Assembly: GCF_000003855.2 (NCBI RefSeq)
Contig: NW_003101666.1
Coordinates: 971,129-1,035,128 of the forward strand
Length of the DNA: 64,000 nt
Reading direction: 5' to 3'
Origin: Blastomyces gilchristii SLH14081
Lineage: Eukaryota > Ascomycota > Eurotiomycetes > Onygenales > Ajellomycetaceae
The notes beneath the pieces were generated by a model, which saw only the letters and a list, made by a program, of their open reading frames with translations, searched no databases and was not told where the DNA came from. Made by a program: the position numbers and the translations under genes. Shown here piece after piece: positions 25,461 to 38,026 of the stretch. Each line of letters opens with the position of its first letter. Position 1 is the stretch's first letter.

Positions 25461-26985
25461 TCACGTCCCCAAATCCGTATATCCTATTCTCAACGCAGAC
25501 GAACTATCCTCGCTTATGTGTTTTAATATATATCCACACCTCGACGCCGGGTACTCCAACAGCTCAAGAACGCGGGGATCTGTCCTGTTTTTAAGATACA
25601 TGCATATAGCCACACACTCCATATGCATCCTCGCATAAACCCAGCAGGACGGATCTTCGCACATCTTGCCTAGCCAAAAGGCCAGAATAAGAAGCGCCCT
25701 AGCTTCCCTATTCCGAACCAACGCGGTGAACTTGGGCTTCAGGGTCCCCATGAATGTGGCTAATTGTCATGAAGTTCTCTGGGTTGGTTTCCATGTCTAG
25801 AATGGGCATGAGGCTGCGGAGGGGCTCGTGGTAGGGGTTATTCTCATTGTTGCTGCCGTCGTTTATTTCACATAACTCTGCAAGCTCCGGGTGCAGCCCA
25901 TCCCGACCGGTGCGACAGTCCCTATTTTCGAGAAAATGGTTATATGACTCCATAAACGGTACGAGCCAGATACTTTCTGAGAGATACGGCTGTGTGAAGC
26001 GCATTAGGCGCGAGAGGCCGGATTGCATTAGGAGCCAGTTTAGAGCCGAGGGGTCAGAGGAGAAGACGATAGAATCGTAAGGCGAGTAGTCTGCTTCCAA
26101 TAGAGGAACATCAGCTAATAGCATGCACGTCGACATTATGCCGTCCATGTTGTCCTTGGTGATCTGGGAGTCCAGCTCCTTCTGGTAAAGACGAATCGCG
26201 TCTGAGAAATGGCCGGTTTCTCGAACTCTGTAGGAGGCAGAATTCGATAAGGTCCTTGCCAAATAAGCGTTGGAAAGGCCTAATATGGCATGCATAAGAT
26301 ACGGTGTCTGCGGTTACATGTAGATACTGCAGTCAGAATCTAGTTCTGCCCAGCATTGAATTGGGCTCCCCAGGCGAAATTTTGACATACCTGCAGCGCC
26401 ACCCGGATCATATCCCCCTTGATAACCGTGGTGAAGCTTGGAGTCGCGGGCACTTTTCCGGAGAGCCCATTGATAAAGAGATACAGACACTCGTATGCCT
26501 GTGTGCGGGAAGGGCCCAACACCAATGTATTATCGGTATAGCACAAGAGTTGCTCAATCCTACAAGCCATGTCTCCCGCCGCCATAGCCTGACCGTGCCC
26601 ATCCGGTGAGTTAGACATTGAAGAGCTGCGCCCAGACGCGGCCAATTGTTGCATATTAGGTGAGGTTTTGGGAGATGTGTAAACGCAATCTATGCCATAA
26701 GTCCCACATCTCCGGAATTGCAGCTTTGTCTCATCGCACTATTCCATCATTCAATTAGAAGAGGGGCAAAGCCGTGCCGTACCAGTTTACATGATACTAT
26801 ACCTTTATTCGTCGCTGCTTGCAGTTTACGCAACCAGTTCTGGATTTTCGATGAGACTTTCGTGGATGATAAACTGGTTCGTCCAGTTGGTCTCCGCAAG
26901 CCCGCGACGGTGCTTTTCGTGACGCCCTTGGTTGCGCCGGTGGATTCTTGAAGCGGAATACCACCTGCTTCCCGACGTTCTCCAT
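25461..26985 (-). pseudogene. Zn2Cys6 fungal transcription factor, frameshifted
   Basis: A fungal-specific zinc-cluster regulator. Exons 26985-26803, 26738-26391 and 26307-25461 join in phase. The N-terminus reads RKSRTGCVNCKQRRIK across the first junction into CDETKLQFRRCGTYGIDC. The family pattern needs six Cys, but the fourth is Phe (TTC where TGC is expected), leaving five. The middle region (TPYLMHAILGLSNAYLA) is the usual fungal regulator domain. At base 25755 one extra base breaks the frame. Reading without it gives SHFMGTLKPKF and restores the conserved end (ALLILAFWLGKMCEDPSCWV, then LELLEYPASRCGYI). No GT-AG pair could remove the shift. Either a decaying gene or a sequencing error plus a natural substitution. 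Overall style resembles Upc2-like sterol regulators, but the target is unknown. Confidence 0.75.
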
Positions 26986-28398
26986 TGTTTCTCGTCAAGA
27001 ATGGGAAACGAACAATCAAGGTCAATGCCAATTTCCAGACGGTCGACAACACAGATGAATACACAGGGACAAGTTATAGACATCAGGGATAGCTACGCAT
27101 TTGGGAATTGGGGGAAGACAAGCTAAATATATAACTTTATCAGAGCTCATAGACACGAGGCAGAGCCATCGGCTAGGAAGCATATTGCGTCACTGCTGAC
27201 AGGCTGAAGGTGGGAGCTGTTGGAGAGGCTTTGGCTAGCTAGTAGGGATAGGGATCGGACCGAAGGCCACTTATAGGCGTCTGCGCTTGCATGGCTCGAG
27301 GGCTCCAATCCTCTGACTCGGGCTTGAGATCTCAGCTCTTGAAATACATGACACCTGTAAGAACAAGTTGCAGACAGCGCTATGCACAGACTATGCGTAC
27401 ATACCATACATAGATGGTTGTTGTGGTGGAGTTTGATGGAGGCTGGAGAGGAGACGCTAATCCTAAACAGGAATATAGGTCGTGTTCGCCTCATTCTTGG
27501 CATTCAGACTATTTTATATTAAATAATTGGAGGGAAACTTCACGCGCACCACCGCTATTCCTGTACAATTGTTGAATTGTTGTGGGCCTTGTGGCAGCAT
27601 CCAACAGCGTGGACTGTTTCGATTTCCTTTATCGGAAGAATATGGTTGACTCCTAGGCGATTCAAGCTTCTTAATTGCGGGAAGATACAACCACGCCACG
27701 GGTGGTGGGGGAAGCGAAGGCACGATAATCTTCATACATACCCCATCTCCCTATTTAATATTGGTTAAATACTCACTTGGCGGGCTGAAGTTTTCGCTTA
27801 AATTGGACAGGCTCAATTCGACACCACCTGAGTTTGCGGGCTGCTAATTTTGTTGGAAGGTATTCCCGAAGCAATCAATCAATCATTGAGCAGTCCTGCT
27901 GGAAGCCAAGGCCTCAGTTAGCGCTGGCCCCCATTGAAATTGTGTTTGTCTGGCTAGTTGGCCGAGGTTTGTTGTACAGCTAACAATCTCAACTTGCAGC
28001 CGGTTGAAATATAACACCCAATAATCAACCCCCCCCCCCAATAATAATGACCAGGGTTTGGGCAATTGTTCATCCAGTGGGCCACACGCCACAGCCCTTG
28101 CCCTTGCCATCTTCTGCAAAATATGTATTTGCAACCCTAGCGCGATCGACAACCAATCTCGCCAACGAATGGGAGCCGCCCAGAACCACACAAAAGGAAA
28201 GCCTCCCGTTACAAGCGCCTAATCCATATGGCACTAGGATGCCTATGGGGCGGCTCAGTGAGCCCCATGAAGAGAAATTACTCTGCGTATATCCAAGCGT
28301 GGAGCCTCGTCAAAATCGATTTTCACTTTCTTTCAGATAGAAACTTCCTGTCTTTCATTCCCCACCTTTCTCCTGTAAATTGATATTTCAGTATCATT
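26986..28398. other. Divergent intergenic region
   Basis: 1.4 kb between the start of the regulator gene (-) and the membrane-protein gene (+). Several short open frames exist, but none has protein-like conservation that I recognise. Presumed two promoters. Confidence 0.5.
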
Positions 28399-29427
28399 AT
28401 GAGCCAGCGAAATCCCGACTCAAATTCCGGCCTCGAAACCAACTATGCGGAGGGCATGCCCGGCGGGAATGCGGAGTATGTGCCTACTACTCCCCAGGGC
28501 CCGGAATCAAGATACCTTCAGCCAAAATGGGTAGCTGAGAATGAACCCTTTCACGAAGTTCATACAAAGCCGCCTTCGCCCTTTCGTTCTCGCCGATTGC
28601 GGATAATATTAGTCGCCGCTGTTGCACTCGTCTGTATAGGAATTGGGATTGGTGTCGGCGTGGCCATATCGCGTGCAACCAAAACGGGAGACTCGGAGGG
28701 CGATGCACCAGCATCCACCAAAACATCGTCGACAACGACTTCTCCCACTGCGACAACAGCCCCTAACCACCTGAACGTCCTCGCCGCTGTGCACGGCAAT
28801 GGCATAGTGACGCCGGACGCAAAACAACTTGTCGATGCAGAGGGCAATATTGCTTTCGACAGCCATCCCTTCCCGTTTACAGATAATATGTATGTGACCT
28901 TCTTTTTTCCCTTGCCCATTTCCAAAATCAAGCCACTCCCGTTTTTTACAATTTTGAAATCCTCTCGTTGCCTAATATCATGACCTCCACCCCACTCCAG
29001 GTTCGGCTACAGGAAATGCTTCTCCCTCCTCCACCAACTCGGTTCCAATGGCGACGAGGATATGCGCATATTCCACGCCTGCGAAGGCACGGGATTTTAT
29101 AAACTCGAAGCAGGCCCTATCTCAAAATCTAGGAACACAGAGCTAGTGCCAAAATACGACGATTTGGAGCAGGATGGTTTTCGCATTATCAGCATCATAT
29201 GGGGCGCGGGCGAACTGAGGGAAAGAAGTGTGCACGAGAAAGTGTTCAAGGCGGGGATGAACCGCGAGATGGTCACATTTACAAATGAGTTTTTCGGGCA
29301 GACGTCCCATCCAGGACCGGATGGAGGAATACCTCCTGGTGTGGTTTTTTATAGATCTGCACGGGATCGGCCCATACGGATTCTCTACTCGTTGGAAAAT
29401 GGGACGAGGCCGTTTGATTTTAGTTGA
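28399..29427 (+). CDS. Single-pass membrane protein of unknown function
   Basis: Two exons (28399-28889 and 29001-29427) give 305 residues. The intron begins GTATGT and ends CAG, and splicing joins ...FPFTDNM to FGYRKCFSLL in phase. A polar N-terminus of about 65 residues ends in basic FRSRRLR. It is followed by one hydrophobic helix (IILVAAVALVCIGIGIGVGV, about residues 71-90), then a Ser/Thr-rich stalk (STKTSSTTTSPTATTA) likely to be O-glycosylated, and a folded C-terminal domain of about 170 residues. This layout suggests a type II surface or endomembrane protein with the C-terminal domain outside the cytosol. I do not recognise the domain. Confidence 0.75.
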
Positions 29428-31514
29428 AATTTGATTTGATTTTTTTATTTTTTTATTTATTTTTATTTATTTTTTGGTTTTTCCCTTTAAAGGCATGTAT
29501 GGCTTAGAAGCGGGCGGAGCTGGTCCGTTTTGATACTTTTTTTTGCGTTCTTGTTAATAAGTTGTTTCTCCTTGGATCCAGATACCTTCAATGTATGCGC
29601 AGGCGCCTTACCTTCTTCTCCTCCCCTTCTTTTTCTTTTTTCTTTTTTCTTTTTTCTTTTTTCTTTTTTCTTTTTTCTTTTCATTTCATTATTCGGCGCT
29701 CATCATTCATGAAAACGCTTTTAGCCTGGTGAGAGGACTCTCATACATTAAACTTCAGCGGCTTGCACCTAATTAAGAGATTGAGAGGAGCTTTTGAATC
29801 GTCACTCGTTTTGGCCTTTGCGCCTCACCATCTCCCTCGTAGACCTTCCCCAAATGACAACGACCACCGTCTACCAGCAAGGCTCCGGCGGATGGACTCC
29901 CGCTTATTAGCCGCCCTTACATAGGGTGATTAATTACACAACTACTTCTTGAACGGGTGTAGAGCACACCTTAGGAGAAATACGCAGCAAAACACCACGA
30001 TTATCCGAGGCGGAAGACGGATGCGCAAAGATAGTCAGCCTCCTATGTACATACTTGTTCAACGGCGCTTAGCTAGACTCCATATAAGGTGCCTTGCAAC
30101 AACCATCGCTCGCTCCGTCGGTGAACAAGGGCGTGGAAGGATGTCAATCAAATTTCTCCCTCTCGCGGTCACCAATTTTCTCTGCAAAGATTGTCCATGG
30201 GCTAAGTTACTCTCGTCTGCGGTAACCTGTGGCTATGGAGAGCCACTGTTGGGAAAGAGTGCCGCGAAGGGAAACGGGGTCCTCAGCACCGCTACTCTAC
30301 ATCGTAAGTAGGAGTGAATCGTGAGAGTCCGACTCAATCAGGGAGTTGGGCTTTTGTACAGGCGACTCGAATGGCATAGAATTTACTTCGCGCAGCGGAA
30401 GAGGATTAAGAATCTTGTATAGCTACACTACTCCTCGCCCACGAACCTTATCAAGCAAGCAGATGTTCTGTTAGTGTTACATTTGCCTTAGGCACAATGG
30501 GGGTAAGTTAAATAAAGGGGAAGAGCTGAATATCAATTTGAAGAGGCCAAAGAGGAATAAGCTAGAATTGGGTACGGGAACAAGCAGTGTGTGCCTATCA
30601 AGTTCAGGGGCGCAAAATACCCCGAGACTCCCAAAATCCCAACGTGGCAAGAAAAGCAGAGCTCTTCTTTAAGCTCTTTTCGATTTATCGCATACATCTC
30701 GTCGCTCCGTTAAGTATGTATGTGTGTTACCTGTGTATTTACAAGCTCAAAGGAGTGAGCCTGGCTGAACAAAAAATTATTGTAATCATAGTCCCATCAT
30801 TCCCGGAGGAGCGAAGGGGAAAGTAGAAACTGGACCAAGAATTGAAATGAAATACATATCGATTGAAGGGGAAATAGAAGATCTCTTAACTGGGGGGAAG
30901 GAACAAGTGTTGTCAACATCAACAAAAATTCTAAAGGTCCCCCTGTTTTTGGTCTCCCAGGAATGCCTATTGGGTTCATACTGGAATAACCATCTGGGTG
31001 CAAACAGCAATTGTTGGAAACAGGAATTAGAAGAAAAGAAAAAGAGGAGGAGGAGAAAAATGGGAAATAATTTCAGTCATTGATTCGGGAGATGTAACTC
31101 TACCAAGAAAACGCAAGGAATGATGGGGAAAAAAAATCCTTCACAAGAATGACAAGGAACTATCTGCATGAAAAGAATGTCCCGCTTATCTTGTTAACAG
31201 AGAAACAAACATTACAGGATAATAACCATCTCTAAATCTTATTTGTACACAGAAGAGCATGGAGAGAAGAAACTTGAATGTGGTTGAAAGAATTAAAAAC
31301 ATATACCATATATATATTACCATACATGTGCCATGCGCAAGTTGGCATTCTGTTTCATTTTCAATTCCAGCGATTAGCAAATCTGCATATCTGCATGTGC
31401 TGGCAGGTTAAGAATAGATCGTACGACAAGGGGAATCGACGGGGAGGGACGCCCGTTGAATTTTGGGCTGCGGATCGAAAAGCGAAAAAACAAAGTGGAT
31501 TTTGTTCCCCCCTT
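29428..31514. other. Gene-poor intergenic stretch
   Basis: About 2.1 kb with T-rich sequence at 29437-29480, a pyrimidine microsatellite near 29620-29685, and no recognisable gene. Open frames such as 29949-30311 lack protein-like features. Part is 3' UTR of the flanking convergent genes. Confidence 0.5.
29620..29685 (+). repeat. Pyrimidine microsatellite (CTTTTTT)n
   Basis: A run of CTTTTTT-type units, all pyrimidine for more than 60 bases. Confidence 0.9.
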
Positions 31515-32356
31515 TTAGCTCCGGCCGTATCTCGTCTTTCCGAACGTGAAGGGAACGTAGCGGTATTTAATCATGTGTTGTATTTGTCGTCGCACTAAAC
31601 AGGCAAATGTCAGTGTCCGGAAATTTTGACATATGGGTCCAACACGAAGGAAATAGAAGGGAACTTGGTTTGATAACGTACTCGTAAGGGAGAATAGTAG
31701 CAACCAGTACACTACCAAGACGGGCCAGAAGACCGGGATATTGAAGATTTCCGACCAGGAGCAGAGGAACCCGATAGCAATTGCCCTGGTGGCTGAGTGC
31801 CAAAATTTGAACTCAGGGAGTCTTCGAATAAAAGGGCGGAACTCGTCGTCTTGTTTTGTGGGGAGAGAGCTCTCGCCATCCTCTAGGCCCTCGTCCTGCG
31901 TGAGAGATGGGTCGAACTTAGGTTGTAGGAAGGCAAGGAAGAGGTTGAGGAGATAGATTCCCAAAGTGTAGGCGACTGCGTGTTGATGAGTTATTAGTTT
32001 TAAATTGATTCCATGTGTGATTTAGGAGAGAAAGGCGTCGTCGCGCAAACGAGGGGGGAGAGTAAGTACCGATATACCAGCCCTGCGCCATGATAATTCT
32101 CAAGAAGAAGATAAGAAGCAGCATTCCGGTTCCTATCCATCGGTATGCGGTGTAAGGAGTTGCGGCATCGAGATATGCTTGGTATTGCTACATCACGACA
32201 AAACACCAACATCAGCTTCATTAAATAAAGCTAAAGGTGGACACAGGGATTCAAATTTCTAAATTATTAGACTGGAAAACCACATACCCGGGAAAGTCTT
32301 GAAGTATGCGTCGTCACGGCCGCAAAGGGCGTCTGGTCAGGGTCTGGGACATCCAT
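31515..32356 (-). CDS. RER1: RER1, Golgi-to-ER retrieval receptor
   Basis: Retrieves escaped ER membrane proteins from the early Golgi by COPI vesicles. Four exons (32356-32288, 32187-32070, 31975-31682, 31594-31515) join in phase to 186 residues, close to the family's usual ~190. Conserved blocks are TPYTAYRWIGTGMLLLIFFL, YTLGIYLLNLFLAFLQPKFD, the signature DEFRPFIRRLPEFKFW, FNIPVFWPVLVVYWLLLF, and RRQIQHMIKYRYVPFTFGK. Four membrane segments are evident, as in the family. The last intron is 87 bases with no in-frame stop, so an intron-retained message would stay open. It is divergent from the enoyl-CoA hydratase gene, the two starts lying 482 bases apart. Confidence 0.95.
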
Positions 32357-32838
32357 GGCGCAAAATGAACACAAGAGGAATAAATAGACAATATCCGCAC
32401 AAATCCGCCGAAGAAGAGATATCCAGCACAGATCAGGGCAGGTATCACGAATGCGCGCAGGAAGAAGGGTGGTTTAAAGGGAGGAGGAGAGCTGGACTGT
32501 GTTTCTGTGTTCTGGGATCGCCGTTTAAGTTGTTTGGATATCATATCTGTCCGAACAAATAGACGTGGCTGAAATTCGGATGCTGTGCCACACTCACCAG
32601 CCACAATGAGCTGAATAAGCGCGGTATATCATGTGATAAATATATCGGCTGGCCTCGGCTCGGCAATGGCTCGTTCGGCGGAGGGAAGCAGAGAGATCTC
32701 TACAAACAACAACGCAACCACAACAATCACAGTCGCAGCAAAGAGTAGACAGGACATCCCTAGTATCCCAATTGCTTCCTTAATTGCATTATCCAATTAG
32801 ACCCAGCTATACAATTGCTGCCCTCCAGAATATCTAAA
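32357..32838. promoter_or_regulatory. Shared divergent promoter of RER1 and enoyl-CoA hydratase
   Basis: 482 bases between the two divergent starts. It contains CA-rich sequence (CAACAACGCAACCACAACAATC near 32707) just upstream of the hydratase gene. No specific binding site assigned. Confidence 0.5.
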
Positions 32839-33987
32839 ATGTTTGCTGGACGATGCGAGCGGTTAGTTGCCCGCACGGCTGCGGTATCGTTGACATCATG
32901 TCTGAGGAGCAGCCGGCTCTATTCCACAGCTTCTCCAGCCTACGAACATATCCTCGTCTCAACCCCGAAACCAGGAGTTGGCCTCAGTATGCATTCTCAA
33001 TATTCTCAGACACATCTCGAGTCCAAATTGAAGCAGTTTTGATTCGATGGTGGAACTGCGGCATTGGCAGTGGTAGTCTGTACACCCCAGCTAACCAGCA
33101 AAACCTGATATAGTCACCCTGAACAGACCAAAGGCTCTCAACGCCCTTTCCAGTCCGCTTTTTCGTGAGCTAAACGACGCTCTTACCAAGTATGACAAGG
33201 ACAAGGACATCGGTGCCATTGTTCTCACCGGCAGTGAAAAGGCGTTCGCGGGTAATTCATCCCAGCCCTTCAAGAATATTATTCGAACCGTGATATGTTG
33301 ACACAGATTATAGCTGGCGCGGATATCAAAGAGATGGCACCCCTCACTTTCTCATCTGCATACTCGAACAACTTCATTGCCCCCTGGTCCCACCTGGCAA
33401 ATACAATCCGTACTCCTGTCATCGCTGCTGTGTCCGGATATGCTCTTGGAGGTGGATGCGAGCTTGCCATGATGTGCGATATCATTTACTGCACCTCCAA
33501 AGCAACATTCGGCCAGCCGGAGATCAAACTTGGAACCATTCCCGGTGCTGGTGGTTCTCAACGTCTCACAAGAGCCATTGGAAAGAGCAGGGCTATGGAG
33601 CTCATTCTGACCGGGAAGAACTTCAGTGGTAAGGAAGCTGGTGAGTGGGGTCTGGCTGCCCGGGTCATCGATGGGGGTAAAGATGAATTGGTTGAGGCTG
33701 CAGTCGAGACCGCTAGCGTCATTGCCAGCTACAGCCGTGTAGCAGTCGTCGCTGCGAAGGAGGTCGTCAACAAGAGTCAGGAATTGAACCTGAAGGAAGG
33801 TGTGGACTATGAAAGACGGCTGTTCCACGGACTGTTCGGCAGCAAGGATCAGAAGATCGGTATGAATATTTTAAGCCCTTTAATCCCCCGGTCACCCTTA
33901 TTCCTTTTTATTTCAATTGCTAACAACCACTTTGCAGGAATGACCGCATTCGCCGAGAAGAAGAAGCCTGAGTGGTCGAACGAATAA
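32839..33987 (+). CDS. Mitochondrial enoyl-CoA hydratase
   Basis: Adds water to trans-2-enoyl-CoA in mitochondrial beta-oxidation or branched amino-acid breakdown. Four exons (32839-32986, 33114-33251, 33314-33859, 33938-33987) give 293 residues, typical of ECHS1-type enzymes. The first ~35 residues are Arg/Ser-rich without acidic residues ([17 protein letters not shown]...LYS), a mitochondrial targeting sequence. Crotonase motifs follow: [18 protein letters not shown] (oxyanion hole), [14 protein letters not shown] with the first catalytic Glu, and [19 protein letters not shown] with the second. The C-terminus [10 protein letters not shown] fits the family. The ATG at 32839 is the first in frame. 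Intact. Confidence 0.94.
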
Positions 33988-34328
33988 ATCCGCGTCGTAT
34001 TTTCTTTTTTGTATATATAAATAGATATTTGGGCACTATCGTATATATCCTACCTGTCTAAATTATGTCAATGTACCTACAAGACGAACGAACATTTTCA
34101 ACATTTTAAAACATGTTTGCTCACATTTTTGCCGTCACTGGCAGAGTTTTTTTATTTTTATTGCTTTTCGGGTGAGCAATTTTGCGTCACACTATTACTG
34201 ACTATAATTGACATGCAAAAGGGACTAACAAATATCCAACAATGAAATCCATACCTCCACTATCCAATTTGCAAGTACTTTTTACTTCTAGCTTATCCAA
34301 TCCACCTCCCAGTTCGCCAGATTCCAAC
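33988..34328. other. Convergent 3' region
   Basis: 3' flanks of the hydratase gene and the minus-strand small gene; no coding signal. Confidence 0.5.
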
Positions 34329-34936
34329 TTAGCGGACGCCAGACAACTTATCCTTGGCTTTCCGGAGGAGACCACCGCCGCCTATTTCCAGTCAGCAGTG
34401 ATGCCTTAACCCCATGACGACAACATGCTGGACTCAAAAAACAGGGGAATTTTACCTGACTTGTCACCGTGTTCTTCCTGGGATGCCTGGCTATATTCGG
34501 AAGCCTCTGAGGACTGCGAGCCGCGTTTCATCCCTGGTCCTTCCGCAGGCTTACCCTGCCATCCTTCAGACTCTGCTTCCTGGGATCCTAGTCCCTGGTT
34601 CCCGATGTTCTGGCTTCCTAAGCCCTGTTCGCGGATGCCTTGGCCTCCCAAGCCTTGGGTTCCCTGCTGGCGTTGACCCATTTGAGAAGACATCGGTTGG
34701 GTGCTACGGCCCATTGTGGGCTGGCCGTATTGTTGACCAGCGGCACCGTAGCCCTCAGTGGGCTGCGCGCCGTAGGTGCTAGAGGGGGGCATATTGCCCT
34801 GGCCAATTCCCTGGGAGCCCTGCATGCCCTGTATGTCGCCCTCCTGTGTGCCCTGAGTGGGCTGTAACGGGTTGTTCTGTGATGCTGCCTGCTGTGCGCG
34901 GCGAGCTGTGTTCCAGGTATCCTCGATTCCGGACAT
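34329..34936 (-). CDS. Gln/Gly-rich low-complexity protein
   Basis: Two exons (34936-34456 and 34381-34329) give 177 residues. The N-terminus MSGIEDTWNTARRAQQAA is helical in character. The centre is Gln, Gly, Ser and Met rich with repeated QGLGSQ and GSQGIGQG-like units. After the intron the protein ends GGGGLLRKAKDKLSGVR, a short basic amphipathic tail. Without splicing the frame would end LFFESSMLSSWG. The spliced form is preferred because donor, acceptor and phase all fit. It probably has a disordered middle. I do not recognise the family, and no function can be given. Confidence 0.65.
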
Positions 34937-35515
34937 GATTGCGAATGGTATTTCTGAGGGTTTATTTACAAATTAAAAATGCCTGCGTATATATGTGACT
35001 TAGGCTTTGCTAATTCATTCTCTATTCGCCCAGCTGTCCGGATGGACGCGGCAGCTCCTTATATGTTCAATTACCTCCACCCCAATTTCGCCCCCCTTTC
35101 GCCCCCTTTCCACCCAGCTCGCCTTCCACTGTCAAGAGTACTTGGGGGCTAGTGAGGTCATAGGTTATTGCCTTGGGCATTTGACTTCATGGGTTTGTTG
35201 GCATTGTTAGTATTCTTGGACGTCAATCGGAGCTACTTCCGAAGCTTACTTCTCTCACTTACCGCTGGCAGTTGCAATGACAATGGGTTGTAGATCCAAG
35301 TACCAAACCCTGATGCCCAAATAAGGTATTTTTCCAACTCTTCCCTCCGGAGAACGCCCTCAACTGCTAGGTAGCTAGATTATCTTGGGAAAGTTTATCA
35401 AAGGTGTGAAGGCAAAACCTGGGGGCTTGAGGCAAGACGGATGACGACACTGTTAACTCTATTCCCCCAGAGCATTCGAGTAGGAAACATCAGGTTGGTT
35501 GACGCAGTTGACGAG
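34937..35515. other. Intergenic region up to element C
   Basis: Balanced composition, no gene seen. Includes the promoter of the Gln/Gly-rich gene. Ends at the target duplication of element C (ACGAG, 35511-35515). Confidence 0.5.
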
Positions 35516-35696
35516 TGTAAGGCCTAGGGCTTAGGGCATGCTTACATACACATCATGTGACCCACAGAAGACGCGGCGCGTCTTATACTCATTCCCTGCT
35601 TCTCTACTATCTAGTTCTCTTCTTCAAGAATCAGTAATATTACATCCTAATATGAAGCTGCTGTCACCCTGATATCCATGTAATCAAGTTCTAACA
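35516..35696 (+). repeat. Left LTR of element C
   Basis: 181 bp, nearly identical to the right LTR. CpG-rich GACGCGGCGCG is retained. Of its differences, three lie in the last ~30 bp (inner end) and read T here where the right copy has C. Confidence 0.93.
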
Positions 35697-37654
35697 TACT
35701 GATTCTTCTTCTCTATAATATCAGTCACAGCCTTGCAGCTACAAAATCATGAAAATTTTCACTTCTTAACAATTATCATGATATTCACTCATGAAATGCA
35801 AAGCCTCATTGACTAAGTCAATTAACTGACTGAGTAAAATCATGTGATAGCAGAAGAAAACACTCATCTTATTCAATATCTAGATGCTCTGAATAAATGT
35901 CCTGCTAGTAAATTCTCTCTGCTAAACTCTCATACTTAATCTCATTCAATCAAGATTAAATTGCAAGAATCTGATATATTTGACAGATCTATAGATATAC
36001 ACTTTTAACTACTTAATATGAATAATAATATCAGAGAATGTCTCATCACTGCAAACATCTTTAAAATAGTCTTTATAATCAGCTACTTAGCTCTTAAAAT
36101 TCATTAATATATTCAACACATGTAAATTGATAATAATATATATATCATTATCTAAAAAATTCTCAAAGTCTGACTATGTAATAATTACTGTAAAATCAAT
36201 ACAGCTCTTATTACAGAATTATGCATGAATTCTCTATAAATACAGTACAATTAATATACAATTGATTTTATTACTAACTTTAAGATATTAATAGCAGATC
36301 TTTACTAAAATAATTCAGTTATCTACTTTATATTTTATACTAAGTTAATCACATTAATTCTATAACAGATTAATCAAGCTTATTTTAATATCTGATCTGT
36401 CACTTTTACTAATTAAAAAAAAGCTGTCATCACAGCTGAAAGTTATATTATTATATTTAAATAAATAATTCTTAATAATAACTATAATAATAAACATGTC
36501 AGATTTAATTTAACATGTGATATATAAGACATGCATAACTATGAGAGTACAGCTGACTAAGCATGTTCATACTTCTCTGACAGATTCTCTCACAGTACTA
36601 ATAAGAACTTAGATATCACAGACACTGAATACTGAAAGTATCAGTATAAAGACTTCTGTATCTAATATAACTATATAAGATACTGAGTTAATAACTGCTA
36701 TATCTGTCTGATATCAGTAATTATAACATCTATACATCAGAGTATCTCACTGCTTAATATAATCTCTGATAATGAAAAAATACTCTTATACACTATCTCA
36801 CTCTGTATCTGCTCAGTCTTCTCAAAATCAAAAAATGAATCAGTACATTGCTAGAGACAGTTATATACAAATAAATACTCTTAATTAACTTATTTACACA
36901 GTTTATTGATAATTACACTCTCTCTATATAGATTATATAATATGATATTTCTATACTATAAATTACACTCACTCTGAATAATATTATCTGTCTTCTTCAA
37001 GACACTGATATACTTACTCTCTCAGCTATGATAGACTCAGAAGCAGAGTTCAATATTATTATCTCTACAGTTATTAAAGCTCTGAATATTATAAAAGTCT
37101 TTATATTATATATCTTTTTAAAAGATCTTTAAGATTAAAAATATCTCATTCACTTCTATATCTATAAGATAACCTTGTTAAACTCTGATAGTTAATCAAT
37201 GAAATACTACTTTATCTTAATATTAATATCACAGTTTCTGATACTGAGAATGCTCTGATTATAATATACTAATTCAGATATACACTGAGATTCTGATTAT
37301 CTCTTCAATAGATTTCATATGAGACAGCTTAATAGTAATCATCTCTTATAAGAGTTAAAGAATCTCATTCTCACTGATAACATTATTTCTATTATTATAT
37401 AATTATAAATCAGTTAGAATATCTCTATTATATATCTATCTTCAGAGTTAGATAACTTCAAGAATATTTTTCACTTACTCATAGTTAACACTCTAGTCTC
37501 ATACTCAGAGACAGATATGAAAATTACTCTTATAGATAGTAAGTTTCTGAAGAAGACTTTACTCTATAATATAAGTTAATCAGAACTATAACTTCTAAAA
37601 AAATATATTAAAGAAAATCTTGAGTATAAATTTATATACTTAAGTAAGTCAGTA

Positions 37655-38026
37655 TATATCTCTTCAGTGCTCTTTACACAGAAGAAAGATGAAACTAAAT
37701 AATTTTATATAAATTATCAGAATTTAAATACTATCACAGTTAAAAATTAATATATAATATCTTTTATATCAGAGCTTCTTAAATGCTTCACTGAAATATA
37801 TTAAGTTATAAAACTAGATCTAGTTCATGCATTTCATCTTCTATAAATTACAGAGAGATATAAACATCTTACAGTCTTTAAGACATAGTATGATAACTAT
37901 GAATATCTAGTAGTACTCTTTGATCTCTGTAACTCACTCAGTCACTTTCAGTAATATATTCAGACAGCACTGCTCTTATACATTGATAATTTTACAGTAG
38001 TCTACATAGATAATATTATGATATAC
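37655..38026 (+). pseudogene. Reverse-transcriptase remnant of element C
   Basis: One frame near 37655 reads SSVLFTQKKDETK, stop, FYINYQNLNTITVKN, matching the Gypsy RT entry block. At 38003-38026 the catalytic box is YIDNIMIY, with the second Asp changed to Asn. Stops throughout. Confidence 0.85.

Noticed and set aside
25700..25800. An intron explaining the frame change in the Zn2Cys6 gene
   Set aside because: No GT donor exists on the minus strand between the two conserved parts; a single extra base explains it.
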